Source of the DNA: CAYSXY01 sp964435165
Lineage (GTDB): Bacteria; Pseudomonadota; Alphaproteobacteria; Rickettsiales; RI-342
Length of the DNA stretch: 64,000 nt
Assembly: GCA_964435165.1 (NCBI GenBank)
Contig: CAYSXY010000001.1
Location: forward strand, 49,308-113,307
Reading direction: 5' to 3'
Positions 49,357 to 58,725 of the stretch are shown here, piece by piece. Both the position numbers and the translations under genes were made by a program. Each line of letters begins with the position of its first letter. The stretch's first letter is position 1. The notes under the pieces are model-generated. The model was not told the DNA's origin and searched no databases. It was given only the letters and a program-made list of their open reading frames with translations.

Positions 49357-50817
49357 ATGGCGCGCACGGCTCTTTTATGGTTCCGGCAGGATTTACGACT
49401 CAGCGACAATCCTGCCCTTCAACATCTGTTGAATGAAGATTATGTCATCATCCCGCTTTACATCTGGGATGATGCACTGGACGCACCCTATGCCAGCGCA
49501 GGTGGTGCGGCACAGTGGTGGCTGCATCATAGCCTGGCGATGTTGCGTGATTCCCTCGAATCATATGGCAGTCGGCTTATTCTGCGAAAGGGAGAGCCGT
49601 CCGATATATTGACGGAAATAGCAGACGCTACCCAGGCTAGTGCCATTAGCTGGAATCGCTGTTACGAGCCTGCGGTCATTGCGCGAGATAAAGCCATCAA
49701 ACAATCGCTGAAGGATGCTGGATTGGAGGTCAGCAGCCATGCTGCCAGCCTGCTTTTTGAGCCATGGACGATTCAGAATAAGAGCGGTGAGGCTTTTAAG
49801 GTCTACTCCCCCTTCTGGCGGCATTGCCTCAAAGAATCCGAACCACGCAGCCCCTATGACAAGCCAGAGGATATTCCATCGCCCGGGCAGTGGCCACCCT
49901 CCGACAGGCTAGATGATTGGCAATGGCTGCCAAGCGCGCCGGATTGGGCCGGAGGATTACGCGATGCCTGGAAGCCGGGAGAGACGGCGGCGCATCGGCG
50001 ATTGCAGGCATTTCTTGACGAGCAGGTGGTTGATTATAAAGAGCAGCGTGACAGACCGGATTGCGACTCCACCTCACGCCTGTCCCCCTACCTCCATCAT
50101 GGGGAAATCAGCCCGCATCAGATATGGCATAGCGCCCGGCAGGCCTATGGGCAAGCGGATGATAAAGCCACGCGAAAGGCGATTGATAAATTCCTCAGCG
50201 AAGTTGGGTGGCGTGAATTCTCATACCATTTGCTCTATCACTTTCCGACCTTACCAGAAGAGAATTTTCGTCCTGAATTTGATGATTTCCCGTGGAAGGA
50301 AGATGATGAAGCCTTAACGCGTTGGCAGCGAGGACAAACCGGCTATCCCATCATCGATGCCGGCATGCGTGAATTGTGGCACACAGGCTGGATGCATAAC
50401 CGGGTGAGGATGATTGTCGCCAGCTTTCTCATCAAGGACCTGCTGCTGCATTGGCGTCATGGCGAGGATTGGTTCTGGGATACGCTGGTGGATGCCGACC
50501 TTGCAAACAATGCCGCCAGTTGGCAGTGGGTTGCAGGCAGCGGGGCAGATGCTGCGCCTTATTTTCGTGTGTTTAACCCGATACTTCAGGGTAAAAAATT
50601 CGACCCTGACGGCGTGTATGTGAAGCGCTGGGTGCCGGAACTGGATAAGCTGCCTGCAGAGCATCTTCATGCGCCGTGGGAAGCGCCCGAGGAAGTGCTG
50701 AACAAGGTCGGCATCACGTTGGGCGATATCTATCCCATGCCCATCGTTGATCATGCGGCGGCACGCGACCGGGCACTCACGGCATTTGAGCAGATTAAAA
50801 AGAAGAAAGCGGCGTGA
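49357..50817 (+). CDS. phrB: Deoxyribodipyrimidine photolyase
   Basis: 486 residues. N-terminal antenna domain (1-130; LLWFRQDLRLSDNPAL) and C-terminal FAD domain with SRLSPYLHHGEISPHQIW, EVGWREFSYHLLYHFP, GQTGYPIIDAGMRELWHTGW, MHNRVRMIVASFLIKDLL and DADLANNAASWQWVAG, including the Trp electron-transfer residues. A class I CPD photolyase that repairs UV-made pyrimidine dimers with blue light. The next gene starts at an overlapping GTG, so the two are co-transcribed. Confidence 0.95.
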   Translation: MARTALLWFRQDLRLSDNPALQHLLNEDYVIIPLYIWDDALDAPYASAGGAAQWWLHHSLAMLRDSLESYGSRLILRKGEPSDILTEIADATQASAISWNRCYEPAVIARDKAIKQSLKDAGLEVSSHAASLLFEPWTIQNKSGEAFKVYSPFWRHCLKESEPRSPYDKPEDIPSPGQWPPSDRLDDWQWLPSAPDWAGGLRDAWKPGETAAHRRLQAFLDEQVVDYKEQRDRPDCDSTSRLSPYLHHGEISPHQIWHSARQAYGQADDKATRKAIDKFLSEVGWREFSYHLLYHFPTLPEENFRPEFDDFPWKEDDEALTRWQRGQTGYPIIDAGMRELWHTGWMHNRVRMIVASFLIKDLLLHWRHGEDWFWDTLVDADLANNAASWQWVAGSGADAAPYFRVFNPILQGKKFDPDGVYVKRWVPELDKLPAEHLHAPWEAPEEVLNKVGITLGDIYPMPIVDHAAARDRALTAFEQIKKKKAA

Positions 50818-51866
50818 ACATCCTGCTGGTTGCCAGCCCTGTTGATCTGATGCAAAGCGGTCATGTGGGCGGCGTCACAAGGGTCATTGAGACGCATGCA
50901 CGCATCCTCTCTCAACATGCGAATGTCAGCATCCTCGCACCGGAAGGGTCTCACTGCCCGCCACATCATGTGATTGGCATCAAGGGTGCCTTGCAACCAT
51001 CCTTACCACGATTGACAGCTCATGCACCTTATCCAATACCACCCAACGGTGTATTAGCCGCCGGTTGGTCGTATATCCATGCGCATCAGCACAACTATGA
51101 CATGGTGATTAATTATGCACAGGACTGGCTGCCTTTTTATCTGAGCGGCAAATTGGCTTGTACAGTTTTTCATTATCTTAACCTGCCCTCTATCCACCCG
51201 ACCGTGGACCAAATGATTCAACAATTCGCTTCAACACATGCCTCACATATCGCCGTGATGAGTAAAGCACAACGGCACTCTCTTAAACTGCCGAGTACAT
51301 GCCGACTGATTCCTTTCGCGTTGGCTGAACAGGATTATCCCTTTTATTCCGAGCCAGAGAGTTATCTGTGCTATGCGGGCCGCATCGCCCCGGAAAAAGG
51401 AGTAAAAGACGCGTTGCAAGCCGCCGCCTCGTGCCGTCGAAAGCTCGTCGTAGCGGGTATTGTCGATGATGCCGATTATTTCGACACACTCTCACAACGT
51501 TACGAGAAAACTCTCGATTATCGCGGTCATCTGGAGAAAAACGCTCTGCTGAATGTCATCAAAAAAGCACGCGCGATGCTTGTTCCGTCGCACTGGCTGG
51601 AAGTCTTCGGGGTTGTCGTGCTGGAGTCTTTGCTTTGTGGCACGCCGGTCATTGCATATCGATGCGGTGGGCCAGAAGAGATTGTGCTACACGATCAAAC
51701 AGGATTTCTGGTCGCGCAGGGTGACCAGGATGCGCTAAGCGCGGCGTGCCAGAAGGTGGACCGCATTGATCGTCATCAGTGCCGGGTATTGACGGCTGAG
51801 CGTTTTAACCTGTCAGGTATGGAGCAACAATTGATGCATTGGTTGCATGCAGAAAAGACACATTAA
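50814..51866 (+). CDS. Glycosyltransferase family 4 protein
   Basis: 350 residues, starting with GTG that overlaps the phrB stop (GTGA). GT-B fold: the N-terminal half has SGHVGGVTRVIETHARIL, the C-terminal half CYAGRIAPEKGVKDALQAA, the acceptor/donor motif MLVPSHWLEVFGVVVLES and GTPVIAYRCGGPEEIVL with the E-x7-E signature. Donor and acceptor are unknown. The pairing with a photolyase is not a known functional link. Confidence 0.85.
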   Translation: MNILLVASPVDLMQSGHVGGVTRVIETHARILSQHANVSILAPEGSHCPPHHVIGIKGALQPSLPRLTAHAPYPIPPNGVLAAGWSYIHAHQHNYDMVINYAQDWLPFYLSGKLACTVFHYLNLPSIHPTVDQMIQQFASTHASHIAVMSKAQRHSLKLPSTCRLIPFALAEQDYPFYSEPESYLCYAGRIAPEKGVKDALQAAASCRRKLVVAGIVDDADYFDTLSQRYEKTLDYRGHLEKNALLNVIKKARAMLVPSHWLEVFGVVVLESLLCGTPVIAYRCGGPEEIVLHDQTGFLVAQGDQDALSAACQKVDRIDRHQCRVLTAERFNLSGMEQQLMHWLHAEKTH

Positions 51867-52213
51867 CGATATCGACGCCGATCACTCACGATAACCGTCT
51901 CTGCCTGGCGCACGGCGCCGGGTTTGGATACGGCTATCTCCGCCGTGATAACCTTATCGTGCTGGCCTATTGCGTCGAGCATCTCATGAATCATCGCTTC
52001 GATTAACTGCCACGGCTTGTGTTGCGCCCGTTCAATCATCAACTCTGCAAGCGCGGCATAATCGAGTGTGTCCGCCAGATCATCACTTAAGCCTGCTGCG
52101 GCATTATCAACCTCCAACAGGATATCCATCGTCACAGGCCGCGCCTGTTGTTGTTCCCATTCATAGACGCCAAGCATCACCTGTGCCTTGAGTGCCTTGA
52201 TTTCGATGTTCAT
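51863..52213 (-). CDS. folB: Dihydroneopterin aldolase
   Basis: 116 residues. VMLGVYEWEQQQARPVTMDI contains the FolB Y-x-x-E-x-x-x-x-Q/R core (catalytic Tyr, and Glu near 22); TLDYAALAELMIERAQHKPW and LIEAMIHEML with the Glu that anchors the pterin are conserved. Usual E74 equivalent is present in Q-L-I-E-A. It converts dihydroneopterin to the hydroxymethyl pterin in folate synthesis. The start at M-N-I-E-I-K-A-L overlaps the stop of the upstream reductase gene (ATGA). Confidence 0.88.
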   Translation of the reverse strand: MNIEIKALKAQVMLGVYEWEQQQARPVTMDILLEVDNAAAGLSDDLADTLDYAALAELMIERAQHKPWQLIEAMIHEMLDAIGQHDKVITAEIAVSKPGAVRQAETVIVSDRRRYR

Positions 52214-52935
52214 ACCAGTTGTTCCCCGCCATCGGCATAAAGGCATTGCCCGGTCAGCGATTCCTGCTCCAGCAGAAATGCAGTGAGTTCCGCCACCTGT
52301 TCGGGTGTTGCCAGTGCCTTCATTGGTAGATGATCAGCATGTTGTTGCATATAGGATTCATCATAATCAGGTGATGGCAATACCAACCCGGGACAGACGG
52401 CATTGACACGAATTTTCGGCGCCAGTTCATAGGCTGTCATTTTCGTTGCCTCCAACAATGCTTTTTTGGAGATCAAATAAGGGAAAAAAGGCGAGTGATT
52501 GCGGGTGATGTGGGTGTCGATGAGGTTAACGATGGCACCCTGTTTCACCTCATGGGCAAAGGCCTGCATCAGCATCACCGGTGCTTTCAGATTAATATTC
52601 ATATGGCGGTCATAATCCTGCTCGGTCATTTGCCGAAATGGGGTGCGCTCAAAAATCGAGGCGCTGTTGACGAGTGCCTGCAAGTGCGGCATGGCGCCGC
52701 ATATGGTCTGCATCATCGCATGCCAGCAACCCGGCTCAGCGACATCCTGCTGATGCAACAGCACATGGCGATTCAGTCGACGAATCTCATCGGCAGTTTT
52801 AGCCGCCTCTTTATGTGAGCCGTTATAGTGAATGGCAACATCCCAGCCTTTCGCTGCAAGATGCAGGGCAACGGCACGCCCTACCCGTTTGGCTCCTCCA
52901 GTCACCAGCACTGCTTTACTTTCAGCCAGACTCAT
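52210..52935 (-). CDS. Short-chain dehydrogenase, FolM/pteridine-reductase-like
   Basis: 241 residues. The nucleotide-binding motif VLVTGGAKRVGRAVALHLA has the T-G-x-x-x-R-x-G form of pteridine reductases rather than the common T-G-x-x-x-G-x-G. The active-site motif is Y-L-I-S-K (YxxxK), and NSASIFERTPF resembles FolM/PTR1. Next to folB it probably reduces dihydromonapterin or dihydrofolate, giving a tetrahydropterin. Coupled by ATGA overlaps to folB and to the glycosylase gene. Confidence 0.82.
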   Translation of the reverse strand: MSLAESKAVLVTGGAKRVGRAVALHLAAKGWDVAIHYNGSHKEAAKTADEIRRLNRHVLLHQQDVAEPGCWHAMMQTICGAMPHLQALVNSASIFERTPFRQMTEQDYDRHMNINLKAPVMLMQAFAHEVKQGAIVNLIDTHITRNHSPFFPYLISKKALLEATKMTAYELAPKIRVNAVCPGLVLPSPDYDESYMQQHADHLPMKALATPEQVAELTAFLLEQESLTGQCLYADGGEQLV

Positions 52936-53624
52936 GACGTGACAGCCTCATGCGTCAGCAACGCAGCTCTTGCCATCACCGCATCAAACATGGATTCGTT
53001 CAAACGCCCGGTATTCACATTATAACGCGAACAATGATAGCTGTTGATCAATGTGACGGAGCGACCACCAAGCTGAAGCTTATGCTCCGCCCCATGGGCG
53101 AAGGCAAAGGCTGATTGCCGGAGACCGCAGGCCTTTAATACCGATTGATGGGCAATTCGCCCCAGCGCCAGCATGACCTTCAGCTGTGGCATGGCCTGTA
53201 GCTCAGAGGTTAAGTAAGGCAGGCATTGTGTCATCTCCTGCGTGGTCGGTTTGTTTTGTGGCGGAACGCAGCGCACCGCGTTGGTGATGCGAGCATTGAC
53301 CAATGCCAGCCCATCATTAGCGGACTCACCAAAGGTTCCGTTGGCAAATCCATGGCGAATGAGCGCCGGGTACAACAGCAAACCGGCATAATCACCGGTG
53401 AATGGCCGCCCGGTACGGTTGGCCCCTTTCAGACCCGGCGCCAGCCCCACTACCAGCAATGCGGCATCCAGACTGCCGAATGCTGGCACGGCACCGTTGA
53501 AAAACTCCGGATATTCAACTTGATTATCATGACGAAAGGCCACTAGACGGTCACAGTGGCCACAATTTGGCTCAGGTTCAATGCCTTGTGCAGATTCAGC
53601 CTTGCGTAACGCGGCGCTTTTCAC
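52932..53624 (-). CDS. Uracil-DNA glycosylase, family 5 (UDGb)
   Basis: 230 residues. GLAPGLKGANRTGRPFTGDY is the family 5 active-site loop. The iron-sulphur cysteines appear as N-C-G-H-C near residues 21-24 and C-V-P-P-Q-N-K-P plus T-Q-C-L-P near 118-134. The late motif is INSYHCSRYNVNTGRL. It excises uracil and other deaminated bases. First gene of the folM-folB unit (four-base overlap) and divergent from rpoZ. Confidence 0.88.
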   Translation of the reverse strand: MKSAALRKAESAQGIEPEPNCGHCDRLVAFRHDNQVEYPEFFNGAVPAFGSLDAALLVVGLAPGLKGANRTGRPFTGDYAGLLLYPALIRHGFANGTFGESANDGLALVNARITNAVRCVPPQNKPTTQEMTQCLPYLTSELQAMPQLKVMLALGRIAHQSVLKACGLRQSAFAFAHGAEHKLQLGGRSVTLINSYHCSRYNVNTGRLNESMFDAVMARAALLTHEAVTS

Positions 53625-53684
53625 TATATGTCAATGCCCTATTACAAAGTGGTTCATTCATTGAGCGAAGGAATAGCATAGCCC

Positions 53685-54086
53685 ATGGCCCGCGTCACCG
53701 TTGAAGATTGTATCGAAAAAATACCAAACCGTTATGAGCTGGTTGCGATGGCAGCCCGCCGTGCCAAGAATATTTCGGCCGGTGCCGCCCTTACTTTGCC
53801 ACGTGATAATGACAAGGATGCGGTGATTGCGCTGCGTGAAATTGCCGAGGGGACGATTGATCTCGACCAGTTGCAGGACGAAGTTGTTCAAGGGTTCCAG
53901 CGTAAGCAGTTGATTGAATCACTAGCCAAGACAGGCGGCGAAGTGATGGCGGAAGGCGATGCTCACAAGCAGGAAATTGACGCCGTCTTCGCGGAAGAGC
54001 AAGGCACAACAGCCCAGCCGGATAATAAATCACTCGACGATGCCGGCATGTCATTTGCCGGTGAAGATGTTGACGCCGAAGACTAA
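53685..54086 (+). CDS. rpoZ: RNA polymerase omega subunit
   Basis: 133 residues. M-A-R-V-T-V-E-D-C-I-E-K-I-P-N-R-Y-E-L-V and the following RRAKNISAG are the omega core (1-60). The acidic C-terminal tail (about 65-133) is long, as in other Alphaproteobacteria, and of low complexity. Omega assists beta-prime folding and is the ppGpp-binding partner in some species. Gene order with spoT/relA, common elsewhere, is not seen. Confidence 0.94.
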   Translation: MARVTVEDCIEKIPNRYELVAMAARRAKNISAGAALTLPRDNDKDAVIALREIAEGTIDLDQLQDEVVQGFQRKQLIESLAKTGGEVMAEGDAHKQEIDAVFAEEQGTTAQPDNKSLDDAGMSFAGEDVDAED

Positions 54087-54136
54087 GCCTGAGTTCCAGC
54101 GCTACATCATTTCATTTCTTATTTTGGCCACATTTA

Positions 54137-56320
54137 TCAGGCCGGTAGAACCATCACTGCGCGCGCGCCACCCGTGCGGCTATTTTCCAACACCAGTCGA
54201 CCACCATGATCTTCCATGATTTTGCGGACGATCGCTAACCCCAGGCCGGTTCCCCGGCTGCGCGTGGTCACATAAGGCTCCGTCAGTTGCGCCATTAATT
54301 CCTGGGGAAAGCCTGGGCCGTTATCCTCGACCGTGATATGACACTCCCCTCCATGTTCGCGCAGGCTGACAGTAATGCTCGGCTCGGCAGTTCCTTGCTC
54401 ATGCAGCACTTCTGCCGCATTTTTCAGCAAATTCCCCAATGCCCGGCCTATCTGCCCGGCGTCGCAGCGGCGAGTGATTTTATTTTCCGGCACTTGTTTG
54501 GTGAAGCGAATATCCCCGGCACGCCCCTGCTCGGAGAAGGTGGCTTGTGACACCACATCGCGCAGATTGGTTTCATGCATATCGGGGGCAGGCATGCGGG
54601 CAAACGTGACGAATTCTTCGACCATCGCACGGATATCACCCACATGGCGGACGATCGTTCCGACATATTTATCGAACAACTCGCTTTCTTTTGGCTCTTC
54701 AAGCTTGTTGCCATATTTGCGCTTGAGCCGCTCGGCGGAAAGCTGAATTGGCGTCAGCGGGTTTTTGATTTCATGGGCAACACGGCGGGCAACATCCGCC
54801 CAGGCGGCGTGGCGCTGCGCCTGCACCAGCCTGGTAATATCGTCAAAGGTCACAATGTAGCCTTCCAGCATGACATCCTGCATGTCAGCCGCGACTCTAA
54901 CATGAAGCGTCAGGGGTGTTTCTCCCTCACGTTCCAATGTGACATCGCCCTGCACGGTTTCCGACGGCTCGGCCTGCACCTGTTCCAATAATGCCGCCAT
55001 TTCCGGAAGTAGTGTTGCCAGTTTGGTGCCGCCTACCTGCTTTTCGCCGATCTGCAACAGCTTTTCTGCCGGGCGATTCATCAGCATAATGCATTGGGCT
55101 TTGTCCAGAGCAATCACCCCTGCAGATACGCCGGCCAGTACATTTTCAATAAAACGGCGGCGATCATCCAACTGGCGATTCACTTCGACCAGGGCCTTGC
55201 GTTGATGCCCCAGTTCGGTTGTCATACTGTTGAAAGCGTCCGCGAGCTCCCCCAGCTCATCGTCGCTGCGACCACCGTGAACGCGTGCCGAAAAATCCCC
55301 TGAACGGATGCGCTCCGCTGCCGATGCCAATTGGCCAATCGGCCCCAGCAGTCGCCCGGCCAGATGCAACCCAACCCACAGTGCTGCCAGAAGCAGTAAT
55401 AAGGTGACCAGTACAAAAATACCGAAAAACTGCCAGCGTAATTTGGTAATATGCTGCTGCAGTTCCTGATACTGCGCCATGCCGCCGCGCGAACGATCCA
55501 AATGGCTCAGCACTTTGGGATCAATAAAGCGTCCGACCAGTAAAAACCCATTCACGACACTATCCAACCCTACCAATGCCCGCACCCGGTCTTCCGTCTC
55601 GCTGGAGAGAATGACCACATCACCATTTGCGGCTTGCTGCATGGCCTCTATGGGCAGTTTTTCAAAGGTAAACGCAAAGCTTAAGGAAGAGCGTGCGATC
55701 ATTTTATCCGGTTGAAAGACGATCAATTCCGTTACGCCGCGCAGGTTAGATTGCCCTGTGAGAAAGCGATTAAATAATTGTGTGTTTGCCCGCAATATCT
55801 GGGCCTGGCGATCAATATCGCCAGCAATCGCTAATGCATCGGCACGGATGGTATTGCGATGCTCTTCAACATAGGCCTCAGCGACTGCGACAGATTCTTC
55901 CAGTGCCATACGCACCTTGGTATCAAACCAAATCTGAATGCCGCCATAGAACAAATAACCGGCCAGAACCGAGACGACGACCCCCGGCCCAATGGCGAGG
56001 AACGAAAATGCCATCACCAACCGGCGCAATAAGCGTGTACGTCGTGCATCGTGCAAGGTGCGCCAGATTGTGACCACCTGTTTGCCAACCACCACGGCGA
56101 GTGCCAGCAGCAAGAGCACGTTGACGGTAATCAGAATCCCGACTTGCTGGGGAGTAGCATTAAGCGGTGATTCAACGGATGAGAGTAAGATATAGGTCGA
56201 GACGGCTGAGAGAAAGGCCATGACCGCCAGGCTGATCGCGATATAACGCGATAAGGATTTTGGCCAGCCCAGTGCGCTGAGTGAGAGAGGAAAGCGGGAA
56301 TCAGGTGTCGTTAACTGCAT
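54137..56320 (-). CDS. ntrY: NtrY-like sensor histidine kinase
   Basis: 727 residues from the ATG chosen: two N-terminal helices near 20-60, a third near 80-110, a periplasmic region, a fourth helix near 285, a HAMP domain (LLGPIGQLASAAERIRSGDF), a PAS domain, the H box VARRVAHEIKNPLTPIQLSA (near 500) and the HATPase domain with NLLKNAAEVL, DNGPGFP and GTGLGLAIVRKIMEDHGG. This is NtrY, a nitrogen/redox sensor. The partner response regulator ntrX is not next to it: the downstream neighbour is the convergent rpoZ. ntrB and ntrC, which usually stand between dusB and ntrY, are also absent. An earlier overlapping ATG is less likely. Confidence 0.9.
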   Translation of the reverse strand: MQLTTPDSRFPLSLSALGWPKSLSRYIAISLAVMAFLSAVSTYILLSSVESPLNATPQQVGILITVNVLLLLALAVVVGKQVVTIWRTLHDARRTRLLRRLVMAFSFLAIGPGVVVSVLAGYLFYGGIQIWFDTKVRMALEESVAVAEAYVEEHRNTIRADALAIAGDIDRQAQILRANTQLFNRFLTGQSNLRGVTELIVFQPDKMIARSSLSFAFTFEKLPIEAMQQAANGDVVILSSETEDRVRALVGLDSVVNGFLLVGRFIDPKVLSHLDRSRGGMAQYQELQQHITKLRWQFFGIFVLVTLLLLLAALWVGLHLAGRLLGPIGQLASAAERIRSGDFSARVHGGRSDDELGELADAFNSMTTELGHQRKALVEVNRQLDDRRRFIENVLAGVSAGVIALDKAQCIMLMNRPAEKLLQIGEKQVGGTKLATLLPEMAALLEQVQAEPSETVQGDVTLEREGETPLTLHVRVAADMQDVMLEGYIVTFDDITRLVQAQRHAAWADVARRVAHEIKNPLTPIQLSAERLKRKYGNKLEEPKESELFDKYVGTIVRHVGDIRAMVEEFVTFARMPAPDMHETNLRDVVSQATFSEQGRAGDIRFTKQVPENKITRRCDAGQIGRALGNLLKNAAEVLHEQGTAEPSITVSLREHGGECHITVEDNGPGFPQELMAQLTEPYVTTRSRGTGLGLAIVRKIMEDHGGRLVLENSRTGGARAVMVLPA

Positions 56321-56334
56321 GCGCTGCCAAATGG

Positions 56335-57402
56335 TCAGTGCATCGCACGGTGATGACCGCACTCTATCAATGGTTCATAAAAACCGCGAATCGTGTCGAT
56401 CACACGCTGTGGGTCCGTCAGCTTGTTGGCCTGATGGCGAAACTCAGCCGATCCGTGCAGACCCGAGCTATACCAGCCAACATGCTTGCGGGCAATGCGC
56501 ACACCGTTTTCAGCGCCGTAAAAATCGATCATTTCCTGATAATGATTCAGTATAAGCTCTAGTTGCTCGCTTAAGACCGGGTCGTCCGGCACCTCACCTG
56601 TCTCCAGATAATGTGCCATTTGTCCCGGAAACCAGGGACGGCCATAGGCACCACGGCCAATCATCACGCCATCCGCACCGGACTGCGCCAACGCATCATC
56701 TACATCTTCACGCGTGGTAATATCGCCATTGACAATCACCGGCAGGTTTACTGCCTCTTTCACGTCACGCACGAAGGCCCAGTCGGCATGCCCTTTATAC
56801 ATCTGACAGCGTGTGCGGCCATGGATGGTAATCATTTTGATGCCAACATCTTCAGCAATGCGGGCCAGTGTCGGGGCGTTGCGGCAATCATGATCCCAAC
56901 CAGTACGCATTTTCAAGGTGACGGGAATGGAGACTGCTTTTGCGGTTGCCTCCAATATTCTGCCGGCCAGTGCCTCGTCTTTCATCAATGCCGACCCGGC
57001 ATAGCCGTTGACTACCTTTTTCACCGGACAGCCAAAATTAAGGTCAATCAGTGTTGCACCACGATCTTCATTGAGTTTGGCGGCTTCCGCCATCACCTGC
57101 GGATCGCACCCGGCCAGTTGCACAGCAAATGGATATTCCATGGCATCAAAGGTCGCTTTTTGCATCGAGTTACGCGTCTCCAGAATCATTGCCCGGCTGG
57201 CAATCATCTCCGAGACAACCATGCCCACGCCGTAGCGCTTGGCAATGCGGCGGAATGGCAGATCGCTCACACCGGTCATCGGCGCCAGCAGCACATTATT
57301 CGGCAATTCAATATCGTCGATGCGTATCTTAGGGCGAATCGCCGCACCGTTGATTGAGCCTGCGGCTTGTATGTTATGATGTTCGTGCGGTTGCGTTTGC
57401 AT
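56335..57402 (-). CDS. dusB: tRNA-dihydrouridine synthase B
   Basis: 355 residues. NNVLLAPMTGVSDLPFRRIA, VQLAGCDPQVMAEAAKLNED, LIDLNFGCPVKKVVNGYAGS with the catalytic Cys, the FMN-binding K-M-R-T-G-W, ITIHGRTRCQMYKGHADW and GADGVMIGRGAYGRPWF are all DusB motifs. Reduces uridine to dihydrouridine in tRNA. ntrY follows 14 bases downstream on the same strand; the gene is divergent from ispDF. Confidence 0.95.
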   Translation of the reverse strand: MQTQPHEHHNIQAAGSINGAAIRPKIRIDDIELPNNVLLAPMTGVSDLPFRRIAKRYGVGMVVSEMIASRAMILETRNSMQKATFDAMEYPFAVQLAGCDPQVMAEAAKLNEDRGATLIDLNFGCPVKKVVNGYAGSALMKDEALAGRILEATAKAVSIPVTLKMRTGWDHDCRNAPTLARIAEDVGIKMITIHGRTRCQMYKGHADWAFVRDVKEAVNLPVIVNGDITTREDVDDALAQSGADGVMIGRGAYGRPWFPGQMAHYLETGEVPDDPVLSEQLELILNHYQEMIDFYGAENGVRIARKHVGWYSSGLHGSAEFRHQANKLTDPQRVIDTIRGFYEPLIECGHHRAMH

Positions 57403-57546
57403 TGCGTCTTTGTCCGGCTTGATTCACTCTATTCGTTCATATTTACGTGTCTGTTGGGCGATACTCTCTTGTGCTATACGCGTATTTGCATCATAGCAAT
57501 GGTGATGCAACAGCGCTTATAACCTGAAAACGCCTAGATTTCCAGC

Positions 57547-58719
57547 ATGTCAGCACATCTGCCACGCATTGCCGCTATTATTGTCGCTGCCGGGTCCGGC
57601 ACAAGGGCGGGAGGTGATGTTCCCAAACAGTATCAACCCATCGCAGGGCAGCCCGTTTTACGTCATACCATCTGGCATTTTGTTGCGCACCCCGCCATTA
57701 GCAGCGTGCGGGTAGTGATTCATCCGGATAATGAGGCTCTGTATCTACAAGCGACAGAAGGACTCGCCCTTGCCGACCCCGTGCATGGTGGGTCAACGCG
57801 TCAGGATTCTGTCCGGCTGGGGCTGGAAGCGCTGCGCGGCGCAGACCAGCCCGATTATGTGCTGGTTCATGATGCTGCCCGGCCATTCGTAACTGAGACT
57901 ATCATCAGCGCCGTGATTAACGCCATGCAGGAACATGATGTTGCTATCGCCGCCTGCCCGGTGACAGACACGATTAAGCAGGTGGATGCACTTCACATCA
58001 CCGATACGCTGGATCGCTCCCGCCTATGGGCCGCACAAACACCGCAGGGCTTTGTGTTTCAAACATTGTATGATTTGCATCAACGCTTGGATGGTAGCGA
58101 ATTTGGCGACGACGCGGCATTGGCGGAAAGCATGGGGCTTACAGTGGCCATCGTGCCATCCTCGCCTTACAATACCAAACTCACCACGGCAGAGGATATG
58201 ACAATGGCATCACTGAGGCTAAGTGGCAGCATGGCGCCACGTACCGGCATGGGGTTTGATGTGCATCGGCTGATTAAAGATGAAGCACGGCCCTTGATGC
58301 TGTGCGGTGTGGAAGTGCCATCCATGCTGGCGCTGGAAGGTCATTCCGATGCGGATGTTGGGTTACATGCACTGACAGATGCCGTGCTCGGCTGCATTGC
58401 TGATGGAGATATCGGCATGCATTTTTCACCCAAAGATGAGCGATGGAAAGATTGTGACTCCAGCCATTTTTTGCAGGAAGCCTGCCGCATGGCGAGTGAG
58501 AAAGGTGGACAGATACAGCATGTGGATGTCACATTGATTGGCGAGCAGCCCAAAATTGGCCCCTATCGTGAGGCGATGCGCATTCGCGTGGCGGAATTAT
58601 GCGCATTGCCCATCAATGCTGTCTCCATCAAGGCGACGACAACGGAAAGGCTCGGTTTTACCGGGCGCGGTGAAGGATTGGCTGCACAGGCAGTTGCGAG
58701 CATGCTACTCCCAGTGTAA
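57547..58719 (+). CDS. ispDF: Bifunctional IspD/IspF enzyme
   Basis: 390 residues. IspD half (1-225): IIVAAGSGTRAGGDVPKQYQ, VLVHDAARPFV, TPQGFVF and TAEDM. IspF half (about 232-390): GMGFDVHRL, GHSDADVGLHALTDAVLGC, GDIGMHFSPKDERWKD and FTGRGEGLAAQAV, including the metal Asp/His pair. The fusion is typical of Alphaproteobacteria and joins the MEP cytidylyltransferase to the cyclase; IspE acts between them. pgpA follows six bases after the stop. Confidence 0.97.
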   Translation: MSAHLPRIAAIIVAAGSGTRAGGDVPKQYQPIAGQPVLRHTIWHFVAHPAISSVRVVIHPDNEALYLQATEGLALADPVHGGSTRQDSVRLGLEALRGADQPDYVLVHDAARPFVTETIISAVINAMQEHDVAIAACPVTDTIKQVDALHITDTLDRSRLWAAQTPQGFVFQTLYDLHQRLDGSEFGDDAALAESMGLTVAIVPSSPYNTKLTTAEDMTMASLRLSGSMAPRTGMGFDVHRLIKDEARPLMLCGVEVPSMLALEGHSDADVGLHALTDAVLGCIADGDIGMHFSPKDERWKDCDSSHFLQEACRMASEKGGQIQHVDVTLIGEQPKIGPYREAMRIRVAELCALPINAVSIKATTTERLGFTGRGEGLAAQAVASMLLPV

Positions 58720-58725
58720 CACGCT

